Numbered from the stretch's first letter, positions 38,097-49,000 are shown. The stretch: 49,519 nt of DNA from Raoultibacter timonensis (GCF_900240215.1 NZ_LT964679.1:2772397-2821915); one strand, 5' to 3'. Translations and numbers: made by a program. Notes: generated by a model not told the origin, from the sequence alone.

Positions 38097-40727
38097 TTAC
38101 TCTGCGAGCGCGGTTTGCACCACTTCGGAGCTGTAGTTGCCGTCGCGGTCGATATCGATGACAACCGTCGATCCGTCGGGCAGCTGACCTGCAACGATCT
38201 TCTCGGCAACCGCATCTACGACCACTTTCTGGATGAGTCGCTTCAACGGACGAGCGCCGAAGATCGGATCGTAACCGTCAATCGACAAACGCTCCATTGC
38301 CGCTGGGCGCACATCGAGTTCGATGCGGCGCTCGGCCAGACGGTCGCGAACCTCTTCGAGCTGCAGATCCACGATCGGCTCGATGTTGCCCATGGTGAGC
38401 GCGTTGAACACCACCGTATCGTCGATGCGGTTGAGGAATTCAGGGCGGAACGTCGCCCGCAACGACCCCTCGATCGCCTGGTTCATGGCCTTCTCGTCGC
38501 CGTGCTCGGCGAACTCGCGAATGAACTGAGAGCCCACGTTGCTCGTCATGATGACGATCGCGTTCTTGAAGCTGACCACGCGACCTTGACCATCGGTCAG
38601 GCGACCGTCGTCAAGCACCTGCAGAAGGATGTTGAATACGTCCGGATGCGCCTTCTCGATTTCATCGAGAAGGATGACCGAATAGGGCTTGCGGCGCACC
38701 GCTTCGGTGAGCTGACCGCCTTCGTCGTATCCGACGTACCCGGGAGGCGCCCCGATAAGGCGCTGCACGCTGAACTTCTCCATGTACTCGCTCATGTCGA
38801 TGCGAATCATGGCCTTCTCGCTATCGAACAGGTACTCGGCAAGCGCCTTGGCAAGCTCGGTTTTGCCCACACCCGTCGGCCCGAGGAACAAAAAGCTTCC
38901 GATGGGCTTGTTGGGGTCGGACAATCCCGCACGGTTGCGCCTGATAGCTCCCGCCACCGAAGACACGGCCTCGTCCTGACCGACCACGCGTTCGTGCAAC
39001 TTCTCTTCCAGATCGACGAGCTTGGCCATTTCGCCCTGCATCATCTTGGATACGGGGATGCCGGTCCAGGTGGACACCACTTCGGCGATCTCTTCGCTCG
39101 AAACCTCCTCTTTGAGGATCGCGCCCATCTGCTGACGTACGTTGAGCATCTCTTCAGCTTCGTGCAGCATGCGCTGCAGCTCGGGAATGCGGGCGTAACG
39201 CAGCTCGGAGGCCTTCGACAGATCGCCCTCGCGCGTGGCGCGCTCCTCTTCGAGCTGGGCGCCCTCGAGGTCGGCTTTGAGGTTCTGCACGTTGACGATC
39301 GCGTCTTTCTCGTTCTGCCATTCGGCTTTGCGCTTGTCGAGCGCTTCACGGGCCGTCGCAATGTCCTGGCGCAGCGCCTCGAGGCGCTCCTTGCTCGGCT
39401 GGTCCTCTTCCTTCATGAGGGCCTGCTCCTCGATCTGCATCTGCGTAAGCTTGCGCTCGGCCGCATCCACCTCTTCGGGCATGGAGTCGATCTCGATGCG
39501 CAGACGGCTCGCCGCCTCGTCCATGAGGTCGATCGCTTTGTCGGGCAGGAAGCGGTCGGAAATGTAGCGATTCGAAAGCTCGGCCGCTGCGACGAGCGCC
39601 GAATCGGTGATGCGCACGCCGTGATGGATCTCGTACTTCTCTTTCAGGCCGCGCAGAATGGCAATCGTATCCTCTACGGTGGGCTCGCCCACGAGCACCG
39701 GCTGGAAACGTCGCTCGAGCGCCGCGTCTTTCTCGATATATTTACGATACTCGTCCAAGGTGGTGGCACCGATGGCATGGAGCTCGCCGCGCGCAAGCGC
39801 GGGCTTGAGCATGTTGCCGGCATCCATCGAGCTATCGCCCGTCGAACCTGCACCCACGATGGTATGGAGTTCGTCGATGAACAGGATGATCTGACCGTCT
39901 GAATCCTTGACCTCGCGCAGCACCGCCTTCAAGCGGTCCTCGAACTCGCCGCGGTACTTTGCACCGGCGATCATGGCGGGCAGATCGAGCATGACGATAT
40001 CGCGATCCTGCAGCGACGAGGGTACGTCGCCCGCGACGATGCGCTGCGCCAAACCCTCGACGATCGCGGTCTTGCCCGTGCCGGGCTCGCCGATGAGCAC
40101 CGGGTTGTTCTTCGTACGGCGCGACAGCACCTGGATGGTGCGACGGATCTCGTCGGCACGGCCGATGACCGGGTCGAGCTTGCCTTCGCGCGCCATCTGC
40201 GTAAGGTTCTGGCCGTACTGCTCAAGTGCCTCGAACTGGGTCTTGGCGGCTTGATCGGTCACGCGCGTATCGCCGCGCAGCTCTTCGTATGCGGCTTCGA
40301 TGTTCTTGCGCGTCACGCCTGCCACCGAGAGAATTTTGCCCGCCGCGCCCTTGTCTTCGGAAAGCGCAATGAGCAGGTGCTCGCTTGTAGCGTAGCTGTC
40401 GCCGAGCTTTTCGGCGATCTTCACGGCACGGTCGATCAGATTCATGAGATCGGGGCCGGGAATGCCGCTCATCATCATCATCGTGTTGTTGCTGCTCACC
40501 TTCGGCATGCGCTCGATCTCCGCATCGACGTTTGCGAGCAGTTGGAACGGCTCGGCACCGATGCGCTTGATGATGGCCGAAAGGTTGTTCTCTTTCGATT
40601 CGAGCAGAGCTTTCAGCATGTGAATCGGCTCTGCCTGAGAAGCTTCTGATTCGGAGGCTATGGCAATGGTCTGCTGCAGCGCCTCCTGTGCGGTAATGGC
40701 CAGTTTATTGAGATTGCCCATATTCAT
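38097..40727 (-). CDS. clpB: ATP-dependent disaggregase ClpB
   Basis: An 876-residue Hsp100 protein with all domains: N-domain ([21 protein letters not shown]..., ~1-150), AAA-1 with Walker A GEPGTGKT and Walker B LFIDELHT, the coiled-coil M-domain ([23 protein letters not shown]... to ~530), AAA-2 with Walker A GPTGVGKT and Walker [10 protein letters not shown], and the D2-small domain. It rescues aggregated proteins together with DnaK, DnaJ and GrpE. ATG 40727 lies 8 nt after AAGGAGG; a second ATG at 40721 is possible. It is the last gene of the dnaK-grpE-dnaJ-hspR-clpB operon and is followed by a strong terminator. Confidence 0.98.
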   Translation of the reverse strand: MNMGNLNKLAITAQEALQQTIAIASESEASQAEPIHMLKALLESKENNLSAIIKRIGAEPFQLLANVDAEIERMPKVSSNNTMMMMSGIPGPDLMNLIDRAVKIAEKLGDSYATSEHLLIALSEDKGAAGKILSVAGVTRKNIEAAYEELRGDTRVTDQAAKTQFEALEQYGQNLTQMAREGKLDPVIGRADEIRRTIQVLSRRTKNNPVLIGEPGTGKTAIVEGLAQRIVAGDVPSSLQDRDIVMLDLPAMIAGAKYRGEFEDRLKAVLREVKDSDGQIILFIDELHTIVGAGSTGDSSMDAGNMLKPALARGELHAIGATTLDEYRKYIEKDAALERRFQPVLVGEPTVEDTIAILRGLKEKYEIHHGVRITDSALVAAAELSNRYISDRFLPDKAIDLMDEAASRLRIEIDSMPEEVDAAERKLTQMQIEEQALMKEEDQPSKERLEALRQDIATAREALDKRKAEWQNEKDAIVNVQNLKADLEGAQLEEERATREGDLSKASELRYARIPELQRMLHEAEEMLNVRQQMGAILKEEVSSEEIAEVVSTWTGIPVSKMMQGEMAKLVDLEEKLHERVVGQDEAVSSVAGAIRRNRAGLSDPNKPIGSFLFLGPTGVGKTELAKALAEYLFDSEKAMIRIDMSEYMEKFSVQRLIGAPPGYVGYDEGGQLTEAVRRKPYSVILLDEIEKAHPDVFNILLQVLDDGRLTDGQGRVVSFKNAIVIMTSNVGSQFIREFAEHGDEKAMNQAIEGSLRATFRPEFLNRIDDTVVFNALTMGNIEPIVDLQLEEVRDRLAERRIELDVRPAAMERLSIDGYDPIFGARPLKRLIQKVVVDAVAEKIVAGQLPDGSTVVIDIDRDGNYSSEVVQTALAE

Positions 40728-40788
40728 ATGGCGTTCCTCCTTCGCTTTTGTCCAATGGCAAAAGCCATGAGTTGTGATGGTTGAATTC

Positions 40789-41172
40789 CTAGGGGAGCCT
40801 GCGCAGGGCGAGCGATCCCGGCTCCGTCCGAACCAGCGAGTTCACGCTTTCCCGCGTCTCCAGCTCGTGAACGCGATCGGCAAGGCGCCGTACCTTCTTG
40901 TGCAGATCGTCGAGTTCCGAATCGCGCTCCTCCAGCCTTCCCTGAAGGTCGAGGATGCGAATGACGCCCGCAAGGTTGATGCCCTCGCCGGTCAGCTCGT
41001 TGATGAGTTCGAGTCGCTCGATATCGGCCTGCGAATACATCCTGGTGTTGCCGCTCGTACGCTGCGGGGTCACCAGACCCTTCTGCTCGTAGGTGCGCAG
41101 CGTTTGGGGATGAACCCCTGCGAGCTCTGCAGCCACGCTTATCATGTAGAGCGGTCTGTTCCTGTCGGTCAT
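40789..41172 (-). CDS. hspR: MerR-family heat-shock repressor HspR
   Basis: The 127-residue MerR-type protein has the signature YMISVAAELAGVHPQTLRTYEQKGLVTPQRTSGNTRMYSQADIERLELINELTGEGINLAGV, a match to HspR repressors that control the dnaK operon in actinobacteria. The C-terminal half (LQGRLEERDSELDDLHKKVRRLADRVHELE) is a coiled-coil dimerisation helix. It starts 4 bp after the dnaJ stop and is in the same operon, consistent with autogenous repression with DnaK as co-repressor. The operator in front of dnaK is a variant of the HspR-bound inverted repeat. Confidence 0.95.
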   Translation of the reverse strand: MTDRNRPLYMISVAAELAGVHPQTLRTYEQKGLVTPQRTSGNTRMYSQADIERLELINELTGEGINLAGVIRILDLQGRLEERDSELDDLHKKVRRLADRVHELETRESVNSLVRTEPGSLALRRLP

Positions 41173-41176
41173 CGCA

Positions 41177-42127
<951 letters not shown>

Positions 42128-42191
42128 GCGTCCACCTCGCTTTCATGTTTCTTCGCCGCTTTCGGCGGCGTGTGAATGATTCGGATAAGAA

Positions 42192-42222
42192 GCAGAAGCG
42201 GGCCTTTCCCGCCCGCTTGCTG
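42192..42222 (-). repeat. intercistronic stem-loop between grpE and dnaJ
   Basis: AAGCGGGC (42196-42203) pairs with GCCCGCTT (42211-42218) over CTTTCCC, with flanking GCAG/CTGC bases that extend the stem. There is no T-tract downstream, so an mRNA-processing or partial-attenuation role is more likely than a full terminator. Confidence 0.5.
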
Positions 42223-42230
42223 CCCCATGC

Positions 42231-42977
42231 TTACTTCTTGTCTTCAGTCTCTTTCGGAACTTCGCGTTTTGGCCCGCCGGTCGTTACCGTTACCATAGCT
42301 GGCCTGAGCACCTTGTTGCCCATTTTGTAGCCCTTCTGATACACATCGGCTACGGTTTCGTCAGGCACCGATGCATCGTCGACCGTCGCAACCGCTTGGG
42401 CCTCAAGCGCGTCGAACGCCTCGCCTTTCGGATCGATGATCTGAACGCCGTCGCGCTTCAACGCATCGACGAGCTTGGTATGCACCGCCTCAACGCCGCC
42501 GAGCAGGCCGGCTTCGCCGTTCTTCTGCGCGTAGTCTATCGTACGCTCGAAATCGTCGATGACGGGAAGCAGGCTTTCAACAAGCTTCTCGGTTGCGCGC
42601 GCTTTTTCTTCTGCGCGCTGCTCGGTCGTGCGCCTCCGGTAGGTATCCCATTCGGCGTGCAGGCGAACGAACTTATCCTGCCACTCGGCTGCCTCCGCTT
42701 TCGCCTTGGCCACCAGCTCCGATTCGATCGTCGCTTCGGCTCCGTCGCCTTCGGGATCGAGCACTTCGGCCTCAACTGCTTGCGTATCGGCAGCGCCATC
42801 CGTCTCGGCTGACGCTTTCCCGTCCGCGGCCGGCTCTTGCGAGTCGGCCGCCTGACGGGTTTCGTCGTTGGCAGCGGCCCCACGGGGTGAGGGGGATGAG
42901 GGGGGGATGGGACCGCTGCCCGGGTTTGTTGTTGGGCGGGAAGTTCCTACGACCTTGTCCTTATCGGGCACAGCCAT
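42231..42977 (-). CDS. grpE: nucleotide exchange factor GrpE
   Basis: A 248-residue GrpE. An acidic, disordered N-terminus (~1-85, rich in Ala, Glu, Asp and Thr) is longer than usual. The long helix (LVAKAKAEAAEWQDKFVRLHAEWDTYRRRTTEQRAEEKARATEKLVESLLPVIDDFERTI) follows, then the C-terminal beta-domain with the VYQKGYKMGNKVLRPAMVTVTTG signature. It exchanges ADP for ATP on DnaK. The dnaK stop is 2 bp before its ATG, whose ribosome-binding site lies inside the end of dnaK. Confidence 0.96.
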   Translation of the reverse strand: MAVPDKDKVVGTSRPTTNPGSGPIPPSSPSPRGAAANDETRQAADSQEPAADGKASAETDGAADTQAVEAEVLDPEGDGAEATIESELVAKAKAEAAEWQDKFVRLHAEWDTYRRRTTEQRAEEKARATEKLVESLLPVIDDFERTIDYAQKNGEAGLLGGVEAVHTKLVDALKRDGVQIIDPKGEAFDALEAQAVATVDDASVPDETVADVYQKGYKMGNKVLRPAMVTVTTGGPKREVPKETEDKK

Positions 42978-42979
42978 GA

Positions 42980-44884
42980 TTACTTCCCTTCTTTGTCGTC
43001 TTCTACAACCTCGTAGTCGGCTTCGATGGTATCGTCGGCCGGAGTCGACTCTGCGGCGGTTGCCGCGTCTCCCGCCTCGGCACCCTGAGTGGAGTACACC
43101 ACTTCGGCGAGCTTGTAGCCAGCGGCCTGCATCTTCTCGGTCGCCGCTTTGATGGCGTCCACATCGGATCCGCCCAGTGCGTCTTTCGCCTCGGCGATAG
43201 CTTCCTCGGCCTGCTTCTTCACGTCCTCGGGGGCCTTGTCGCCCACCTCGGCGAGCGTCTGCTCGGTCGCGTTTACGAGCGCATCGGCGTTGTTGCGAAT
43301 CTCGACTTCTTCCTTGCGACGCTTATCCTCTTCGGCATGCGCCTCGGCGTCCTTCACCATGCGATCGACTTCGTCATCGTTCAGCGCGGTCGAACCCGAG
43401 ATGGTGATCTGCTGCTGCTTGCCGGTGCCGAGATCCTTAGCCGACACGTTCACGATGCCGTTGGCATCGATGTCGAACGTAACCTCGATTTGCGGAACGC
43501 CGCGGCGCGCCGCCGGGATGCCGGTGAGCTGGAACTTGCCGAGCGTCTTATTGCCGGAAGCCATCTCGCGCTCGCCCTGAAGGACGTGCACCTCGACGGA
43601 GGTCTGGTTGTCAGCCGCAGTCGAGTAGATCTCGGTCTTGCGGGTCGGGATCGTGGTGTTGCGCTCGATCATCTTGGTCATGACGCCGCCCATGGTCTCA
43701 ACGCCGAGCGACAGCGGGGTCACGTCGAGAAGCAGGATGCCCTCGACGTCGCCGGAAAGCACGCCGCCCTGAACGGCTGCGCCCATGGCAACGACCTCAT
43801 CGGGGTTGACCGACATGTTCGGATCCTTGCCGGTCATCTGCTTCACGAGCTCCTGTACGGCAGGCATACGGGTGGAGCCGCCGACGAGGATGACCTCGTT
43901 GATATCGCCTTGCTTGAGGCCGGCGTCTTTGAGCGCCTGCTCGACGGGCTTCTTGCAGCGATCGAGCAGATCCTTGGTGATACGCTCGAACTCCGCGCGG
44001 GTCAGCGTGTAATCGAGGTGCTTCGGACCGGAAGCGTCAGCCGTGATGAAAGGCAGGTTGATGTTCGCCTGCGAGGTGGAGGAAAGCTCCATCTTCGCCT
44101 TCTCGGCAGCTTCCTTCAAGCGCTGCAGCGCCATTTTATCCTGACGCAGATCGATGCCGTTGTCGCTCTTGAACTTGTCGGCCATCCAATCGATGACGCG
44201 CTGATCCCAGTCGTCGCCGCCGAGGTGGTTGTCACCAGCCGTGGAACGGACCTCGAACACACCGTCGCCGAGTTCGAGCACCGACACGTCGAACGTGCCG
44301 CCGCCGAGGTCGAACACCAGGATCTGCTGATCCTTGTTGGTCTTATCGAGACCGTAGGCGAGCGCAGCCGCCGTCGGCTCGTTGATGATGCGAAGCACTT
44401 CGAGACCGGCGATCTTACCGGCGTCCTTGGTCGCCTGGCGCTGAGCGTCGTTGAAGTACGCGGGAACGGTGATGACCGCCTGGGTCACCGGGCCGCCGAG
44501 CTGCTTCTCGGCGTCGTTCTTGAGCTTTTGCAGGACCATGGCCGAAATCTCTTCGGGGGTATAATCCTTGCCCTCGATGTCGACGACGGCGCGACCGTCC
44601 TTGCCCTTCTGTACCTTATAGCTGACGGTCTTCTGCTCTTCCTGGGTTTCGTTGTACGAACGTCCGATGAAACGCTTGACCGATGAGATGGTGTTTTCCG
44701 GATTGGTGACCGCCTGGTTCTTGGCCGCCTTGCCGACGACGCGTTCGCCGTCTTTACGGAAACCCTCGACGGAGGGGGTAGTACGGTCGCCTTCGGCGTT
44801 GACGAGGATTTCGGGCTCGCTGCCCTCCATGACCGCCATCGCCGAATTAGTGGTTCCTAAGTCGATGCCGATGATCTTTGCCAT
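42980..44884 (-). CDS. dnaK: molecular chaperone DnaK (Hsp70)
   Basis: A 634-residue DnaK with complete signatures: phosphate-1 [17 protein letters not shown], phosphate-2 [17 protein letters not shown], adenosine [14 protein letters not shown], the interdomain linker [14 protein letters not shown], the substrate-binding [32 protein letters not shown], and an acidic C-terminus ending [13 protein letters not shown]. It is first in the operon, behind a -35 TTGACA/-10 TATAGT promoter with an adjacent inverted repeat. Confidence 0.98.
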   Translation of the reverse strand: MAKIIGIDLGTTNSAMAVMEGSEPEILVNAEGDRTTPSVEGFRKDGERVVGKAAKNQAVTNPENTISSVKRFIGRSYNETQEEQKTVSYKVQKGKDGRAVVDIEGKDYTPEEISAMVLQKLKNDAEKQLGGPVTQAVITVPAYFNDAQRQATKDAGKIAGLEVLRIINEPTAAALAYGLDKTNKDQQILVFDLGGGTFDVSVLELGDGVFEVRSTAGDNHLGGDDWDQRVIDWMADKFKSDNGIDLRQDKMALQRLKEAAEKAKMELSSTSQANINLPFITADASGPKHLDYTLTRAEFERITKDLLDRCKKPVEQALKDAGLKQGDINEVILVGGSTRMPAVQELVKQMTGKDPNMSVNPDEVVAMGAAVQGGVLSGDVEGILLLDVTPLSLGVETMGGVMTKMIERNTTIPTRKTEIYSTAADNQTSVEVHVLQGEREMASGNKTLGKFQLTGIPAARRGVPQIEVTFDIDANGIVNVSAKDLGTGKQQQITISGSTALNDDEVDRMVKDAEAHAEEDKRRKEEVEIRNNADALVNATEQTLAEVGDKAPEDVKKQAEEAIAEAKDALGGSDVDAIKAATEKMQAAGYKLAEVVYSTQGAEAGDAATAAESTPADDTIEADYEVVEDDKEGK

Positions 44885-44967
44885 TATTGCTTCCTCTCAC
44901 TCTGAGTTTGCTGCCTTCGTAATGGTTTCTTACGTCTATTGCCTGGTTCTTTATTCTCTATACATGC

Positions 44968-44991
44968 AAAGGCTCGCATACGCGAACCTTT
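44968..44991 (-). repeat. 5' leader hairpin of dnaK mRNA
   Basis: AAAGG-c-TCGC pairs with GCGA-a-CCTTT across a four-nucleotide loop. It lies a few bases downstream of the inferred dnaK start site, in the ~113-nt leader. It could stabilise the mRNA or act as a thermo-responsive element; this is inference only. Confidence 0.35.
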
Positions 44992-45003
44992 CCGATGAAT
45001 GAA

Positions 45004-45066
45004 ACTATATAATCTAAGTCTATAGTTGTCAAGTTTCTTGCCACATTAGATTTGAGAATTTCTCAA
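45004..45066 (-). promoter_or_regulatory. dnaK operon promoter and adjacent operator-like palindrome
   Basis: On the minus strand TTGACA (45027-45032), a 17-bp spacer and TATAGT (45004-45009) make a near-consensus promoter. A perfect dyad TTGAGAATTTCTCAA (45052-45066) lies ~20 bp upstream of the -35 element. The classical HspR box HAIR is CTTGAGT-N7-ACTCAAG; this dyad keeps the TTGAG/CTCAA arms but with 5 instead of 9 bases between them. The repeat AACTATA...TATAGTT (45003-45027) also spans the promoter. Confidence 0.65.
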
Positions 45067-45307
45067 CTGTAATCTTTACGTTACTTTCGTTAGTATTTCG
45101 CATAATGATTGAGTGCGAATCGCTGCGGCAATGAGCGCTCGTATCGTTCAGGCATCCTCAGCCCGATCGCTTGAACTTGGTTACACCTTATACTTTTAGG
45201 GAGCGCACGCAAGGAAGTTCACCGCTTTGTTGCCGTGCTAAAAGAGTTTCGTTGACTGCAGTGCGATCGAATCAATCGCATCCGGGCACACCGAGGCGCA
45301 ACGGGGG
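45067..45307. other. intergenic stretch without recognisable gene
   Basis: Between the dnaK control region and the end of the LuxR gene I see no reading frame with a ribosome-binding site, no tRNA-like fold and only a small 5-bp stem (GCGAT/ATCGC near 45270-45286) that might help end LuxR-gene transcription. Confidence 0.5.
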
Positions 45308-46822
45308 TTACCGCTGCCGAAGTTCGTTTCCCCGCATGCTGTGAGCCAAGTCGATCAGCTCCTGCCGCGACGAAACGCCCGTTTTATCGTAAATATGACG
45401 GATATGGGTCTTCACGGTACTTTTCGACAAATACAGATCTTCGGAAATATACGGTCCGCTTCGCCCCAAAAGAAGCATTCCCAGAATCTCCTCTTCACGG
45501 GGCGTTAGCGAAAATCGTTTCGCGATCATTTCTCCAGCAAAACCCAGATCGGACACCCCTATGGCATCGGGTTGCTCACCTGTTGCCGCCGGAAAGAAAG
45601 CCTCCTGAGCAAGAAGGAAGAATATGAGAGCCAAAACAATGAACCCAATGGCTGGCGTTCCCACAATCACTGCATCCCGAAGGGGTTCGGGAACCTGGAT
45701 CATCGGCTGCGGCACGGTCGTTTCGATGAACAGGGCCGCAACGCTCGATCCTGCGACCACGCTTGCTGAAAGGGAGAGAAGACATCGTCCGAACCGTTTC
45801 CTATCCCCTTGGGAAAAGCGCATTACCGCGCCAAGAAGAACAAACAACGTGGTCGAAATGGCTGCGCTGTCCAACAGAACAAACAGCATCCAGTTATTAG
45901 GCATATTCGGCAAACTGAAGTACATGAACGCAAGCGCTACCAAGAGCAAGCTTCCGAGAACGTAGGCGCTCTTGTTTTTTGCCAGCCTGCCAACCAGCAC
46001 TAGTACGCCAACGATAGCAAGGCAAGTGACAAGCAGCGTGATCGCAGCGGGACTTGCAAACCCAATCGCCGTTTCGGTGTACGCTCCGGCAAACCGCGTT
46101 GATTTCGGATAGATGTTGTAGCAATACCCGAACAAAAACCCGCTGACTACGGTAAAAAACGCGAAAGCCCGATGGTCGAACATTCCACGTAGCTGACTGC
46201 GGGCAAGAGAACGAGCATAGGCGCTGAACAAAGCAGGCTTCCCCTTCCCCCAGCGAAGCAGCACGAAAACCATACCGGCCGATACAGCCGGGAGCACCCA
46301 GAGAATGGAGTTAGCGAATCCCCCCGAAGCTACCACCATATACAAAAGATACAACCCGATTCCTATGGCCAGCGAAAGCAAATACCATACGACTGCCGCC
46401 GCAAACGCCATGCCCGCGACGAACGCGATGAAAAACAAGCTTATCAGCGCCAAACCGGCACCGGAAAGACAGCCAACGATCATGGGAGCAAACCAGCCAT
46501 GCAAACCGGAAAAAAACGGCAGAACAGGAAGCACCGACGCAGCGATTATTAACACCGCCCCGATCGCATACAGCTCCCGCTTCCGCTCGACCAACCTTTG
46601 CATGCCGAAAAGGGCTAGAACGACTGCCAAAGTGCCGAAGAAGCAGAGCGAACAGAATACCGTGGAAAGCGTTGCCGATCCAACCGATTGGTTTCCTTGG
46701 TAGAGGGCAGCTGAGAGGAATACGACAAAAACCCAAGCGAGTACGCAACCCGCAGGAACAGCCATCCTCGCCGAAGCTACCACAACCGTTTTACTCAGTT
46801 TTGCTGATGACTGATTTCCCAC
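45308..46822 (-). CDS. membrane-embedded LuxR-family regulator
   Basis: The 504-residue protein has about 12 predicted membrane helices (for example MAVPAGCVLAWVFVVFLSAAL, LYAIGAVLIIAASVLPVLPFF, VIVGTPAIGFIVLALIFFLLAQ). They lead into a cytoplasmic C-terminal LuxR HTH (KRFSLTPREEEILGMLLLGRSGPYISEDLYLSKSTVKTHIRHIYDKTGVSSRQELIDL). This architecture, an MFS-like membrane sensor fused to LuxR HTH, is a hallmark of Eggerthellaceae and usually accompanies a reductase gene. GTG 46822 with AAGGAGG 5 nt upstream is preferred to GTG 46840. It is divergent from a Tat flavoprotein reductase, with palindromes in between, and probably activates it. Confidence 0.92.
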   Translation of the reverse strand: MGNQSSAKLSKTVVVASARMAVPAGCVLAWVFVVFLSAALYQGNQSVGSATLSTVFCSLCFFGTLAVVLALFGMQRLVERKRELYAIGAVLIIAASVLPVLPFFSGLHGWFAPMIVGCLSGAGLALISLFFIAFVAGMAFAAAVVWYLLSLAIGIGLYLLYMVVASGGFANSILWVLPAVSAGMVFVLLRWGKGKPALFSAYARSLARSQLRGMFDHRAFAFFTVVSGFLFGYCYNIYPKSTRFAGAYTETAIGFASPAAITLLVTCLAIVGVLVLVGRLAKNKSAYVLGSLLLVALAFMYFSLPNMPNNWMLFVLLDSAAISTTLFVLLGAVMRFSQGDRKRFGRCLLSLSASVVAGSSVAALFIETTVPQPMIQVPEPLRDAVIVGTPAIGFIVLALIFFLLAQEAFFPAATGEQPDAIGVSDLGFAGEMIAKRFSLTPREEEILGMLLLGRSGPYISEDLYLSKSTVKTHIRHIYDKTGVSSRQELIDLAHSMRGNELRQR

Positions 46823-46881
46823 GGAAACCTCCTTGCCCACAGTGTAGCAAAGTCCTTCTTCGCTGCTGAAAGTATTTGAAT

Positions 46882-46963
46882 ATCGACCAAAAGGGATGAC
46901 GGTTTTGAACCTTATGGTCGATGAACGTCGCTCCTGTCGAACCTAGCATGATTCCAGGTTCGA
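46882..46963. promoter_or_regulatory. two operator-like inverted repeats in the LuxR/flavoprotein divergent region
   Basis: The first is ATCGACCAAAAGG (46882-46894) with CCTTATGGTCGAT (46910-46922), 12 of 13 paired, 15 bp between. The second is TCGAACCT (46937-46944) with AGGTTCGA (46956-46963), a perfect 8-bp repeat, 11 bp between. Both lie between the two divergent genes and fit dimeric LuxR-type binding or dual control. Confidence 0.6.
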
Positions 46964-46997
46964 ACAACGAACCAAACTGACACACGAGGGAGTGCAT

Positions 46998-48641
46998 ATG
47001 AAAACGATCAATAGGAGACAATTCATCACAACAGCAGGAATATCGGCTGCAGCACTTGGAGCATTCGGCCTCGCTGGTTGCTCCGGCTCGAACCCTGCCC
47101 CCGCATCAGCGAACTCCGGTGTTCCGGAATCTTGGGACGAAGAAGCGGACTTCGTCGTCCTCGGAACAGGAACCGCATTAACCGGGGCACTCAAAGCAGC
47201 TGCCGAAGGCATGTCTGTCATCGTCCTCGAGAAGGCGAAACTCATAGGCGGTACGACGGCTCTGTCCGGCGGACAGGTCTGGGTACCCTGCAACGACTAT
47301 TCTACTGAGAAAGACGATAGATCCCTCGCCAAAACATACATGACCAAGGTCGCGGCAGGACTGTCGACGGAAGCCATCATAGATACGTATATCGACAGAG
47401 CTTCCGAAATGGTCAATTTCATAGCCGAGAAAACCGGTTGCGAATGGTCTGTCAGCCCTCGCATCGATTACCACGCGCAGTGGGAGGGAGCAAGCCGCGA
47501 CATGCGCTCGCTTTCCTGCGTAATCGACGGCGTTCGATCGGGCGCCCATTTTACACAACCCGAAGCGGACGCCATCACCTCGATGGGTGGCAAGATCATG
47601 ACGGAGACTCCCGCAAAACGACTCGTTTCGCGGCCAACCTCCAATGGGGAGCAGGAGGTCCTCGGAGTTATCGCCGAAGACTCTAAAGGCAACGAAATCG
47701 CCATCAAAGCGAATAAGGGCGTTCTGATAGGAACGGGCGGGTTCTCCTACAACGAAGACATGCTCAACGCGTACCATCCCATCCCCGTCAAAGGCTGCAT
47801 GTGCGTACCAGAATCAACGGGGGACGGCATCCTCATGGCTCAGGCGGTTGGCGCAAATCTCACCATGATGCCATGGGGCTGGGGACAGGTTAATTTTAAA
47901 GCCCTCAGCGAGCAGTACTTCGAGGAGAAGGTTTGCTCCACCAAGGTATCTCTGTACGCTTATCAAACCAAACCAGGATCCATCTTCGTCAATCGCCAGG
48001 GCAAACGCTTCTGCGATGAAGCAGCCGACTACGATTCCCTCTGGTTCGGCTTTCAGGGGCAATCGACAACGGGGGATATGGAGCTCACCAATGTCCCCGC
48101 ATGGTACATCTGCGATCATTCAGTGCGGGAATCACTCGCCGACCCCTCTAAAGGCGATATCTTTTTTGGAGTAGGACTCGATGGCGACCTTCCAGAATGG
48201 GGCTATACCGCCGACACCATTGAAGAACTGGCAGAAAAGATCGGTGTCGACGTCGACGGCCTAAAAGCACAGGTTGATAAATTCAATGCAGACGCCGAAG
48301 CCGGCACTGACACCGATTTCCATCGTGGGGAATCGGAATTCGAAAACTACAACATGATGAACAGCGGACCGACGCTTGGCGGATTGACCAAACCGCCTTT
48401 CTATGCTGCAGAGATTGTCCCCACCTATCAGGGCACCAAAGGCGGCATTCAGATAAACGAGAACGGCCAAGCAATCAGCACGACAGGAAACCCTATTTTG
48501 CGCCTTTATGCTTGCGGAAACACAACCGGATGCGGAACGCCGGGCAAGTACTACACCGGAGCAGGCGGAACAAACGGCCCTGGCATGGTCTTCGCCTACA
48601 CAGCGGCAGAGCACGCTGCACAACTCGAGAATTGGTCCTAG
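46998..48641 (+). CDS. Tat-exported FAD-dependent reductase (fumarate reductase/KstD-like family)
   Basis: The 547-residue protein carries a Tat signal (NRRQFITTAG, Arg6-Arg7) and a lipobox-like GLAGC (Cys28). FAD binding is DFVVLGTGTALTGALKAA at ~51-68, with VIVLEK ~10 residues later; the canonical GxGxxG reads GTGTALTG. The GGTTALSGGQVWVPCN segment is the conserved stretch seen in 3-ketosteroid dehydrogenase-like and fumarate-reductase-like enzymes. The C-terminal YYTGAGGTNGPGMVFAYTAAEHA is the second FAD-site. The substrate is unknown; the family reduces C=C bonds of small organic acids, steroids or drugs. The ATG at 46998 follows GAGGGAG. It probably answers to the membrane LuxR regulator. 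Confidence 0.9.
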   Translation: MKTINRRQFITTAGISAAALGAFGLAGCSGSNPAPASANSGVPESWDEEADFVVLGTGTALTGALKAAAEGMSVIVLEKAKLIGGTTALSGGQVWVPCNDYSTEKDDRSLAKTYMTKVAAGLSTEAIIDTYIDRASEMVNFIAEKTGCEWSVSPRIDYHAQWEGASRDMRSLSCVIDGVRSGAHFTQPEADAITSMGGKIMTETPAKRLVSRPTSNGEQEVLGVIAEDSKGNEIAIKANKGVLIGTGGFSYNEDMLNAYHPIPVKGCMCVPESTGDGILMAQAVGANLTMMPWGWGQVNFKALSEQYFEEKVCSTKVSLYAYQTKPGSIFVNRQGKRFCDEAADYDSLWFGFQGQSTTGDMELTNVPAWYICDHSVRESLADPSKGDIFFGVGLDGDLPEWGYTADTIEELAEKIGVDVDGLKAQVDKFNADAEAGTDTDFHRGESEFENYNMMNSGPTLGGLTKPPFYAAEIVPTYQGTKGGIQINENGQAISTTGNPILRLYACGNTTGCGTPGKYYTGAGGTNGPGMVFAYTAAEHAAQLENWS

Positions 48642-48682
48642 TTCTGTTGAGCCCCTGCCTATACAGATAAACGCCCGAAAGA

Positions 48683-48723
48683 CTCCTGCTGCAGTTTTCG
48701 CAAAATCCAAACTGTAGCAGGAG
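48683..48723. terminator. hairpin after the flavoprotein gene
   Basis: CTCCTGCTGCAGTTT (48683-48697) pairs with AAACTGTAGCAGGAG (48709-48723) at 14 of 15 positions, ~40 bp past the stop codon of the flavoprotein gene. There is no T-tract on the + strand, so its strength as a terminator is uncertain. Confidence 0.55.
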
Positions 48724-48755
48724 CAAATCAGAAACTATCTACCGCATAATGCAAA

Positions 48756-48786
48756 AGTCCCCAGCCGCTAATAGCGACCAGGGACT
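48756..48786 (-). terminator. Rho-independent terminator of the ferredoxin gene
   Basis: On the minus strand AGTCCC...CGCT...AGCG...GGGACT folds into a two-part stem followed by TTTTGC, ~25 bp past the ferredoxin stop codon. Confidence 0.8.
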
Positions 48787-48811
48787 CACTGCAATCGATT
48801 GTCATTGACAG

Positions 48812-49000
48812 CTAGTCTTCGATAACCTCGGGGATCGCGCCCATGGGGCATTCCTCGACGCAATCGCCGCACGCGATGCAAGCATCCTCGTTGACGACCT
48901 CGACGACACCGCCGACTACTTCAAGAACCTCTTGCGGGCACGCATCAACGCAAATCCCGCAGCCGACGCACTCATCGGCTTCAATAACCGGATGGGACAT
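48812..49000 (-). CDS. 2[4Fe-4S] ferredoxin
   Basis: The 62-residue bacterial-type ferredoxin has two motifs: CVGCGICVDACP and CIACGDCVEECP, each C-x2-C-x2-C-x3-CP. It has no extra domain. The ATG at 49000 follows AAGGAG; the frame upstream is open but without a matching start. It is a soluble electron carrier and could serve any of the reductases. It stands alone between the flavoprotein gene and an ABC transporter gene. Confidence 0.96.
   Translation of the reverse strand: MSHPVIEADECVGCGICVDACPQEVLEVVGGVVEVVNEDACIACGDCVEECPMGAIPEVIED

Noticed and set aside
38115-39902. Long + strand reading frame antisense to clpB
   Set aside because: It is a shadow of a highly conserved gene with strong codon bias; it has no start context or recognisable domain.
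43337-44686. Long + strand reading frame antisense to dnaK
   Set aside because: It is a shadow of dnaK, with no ribosome-binding site.
44885-45110. CIRCE element or classical HAIR box in front of dnaK
   Set aside because: No TTAGCACTC-N9-GAGTGCTAA and no CTTGAGT-N7-ACTCAAG; only the shorter variant dyad is present.
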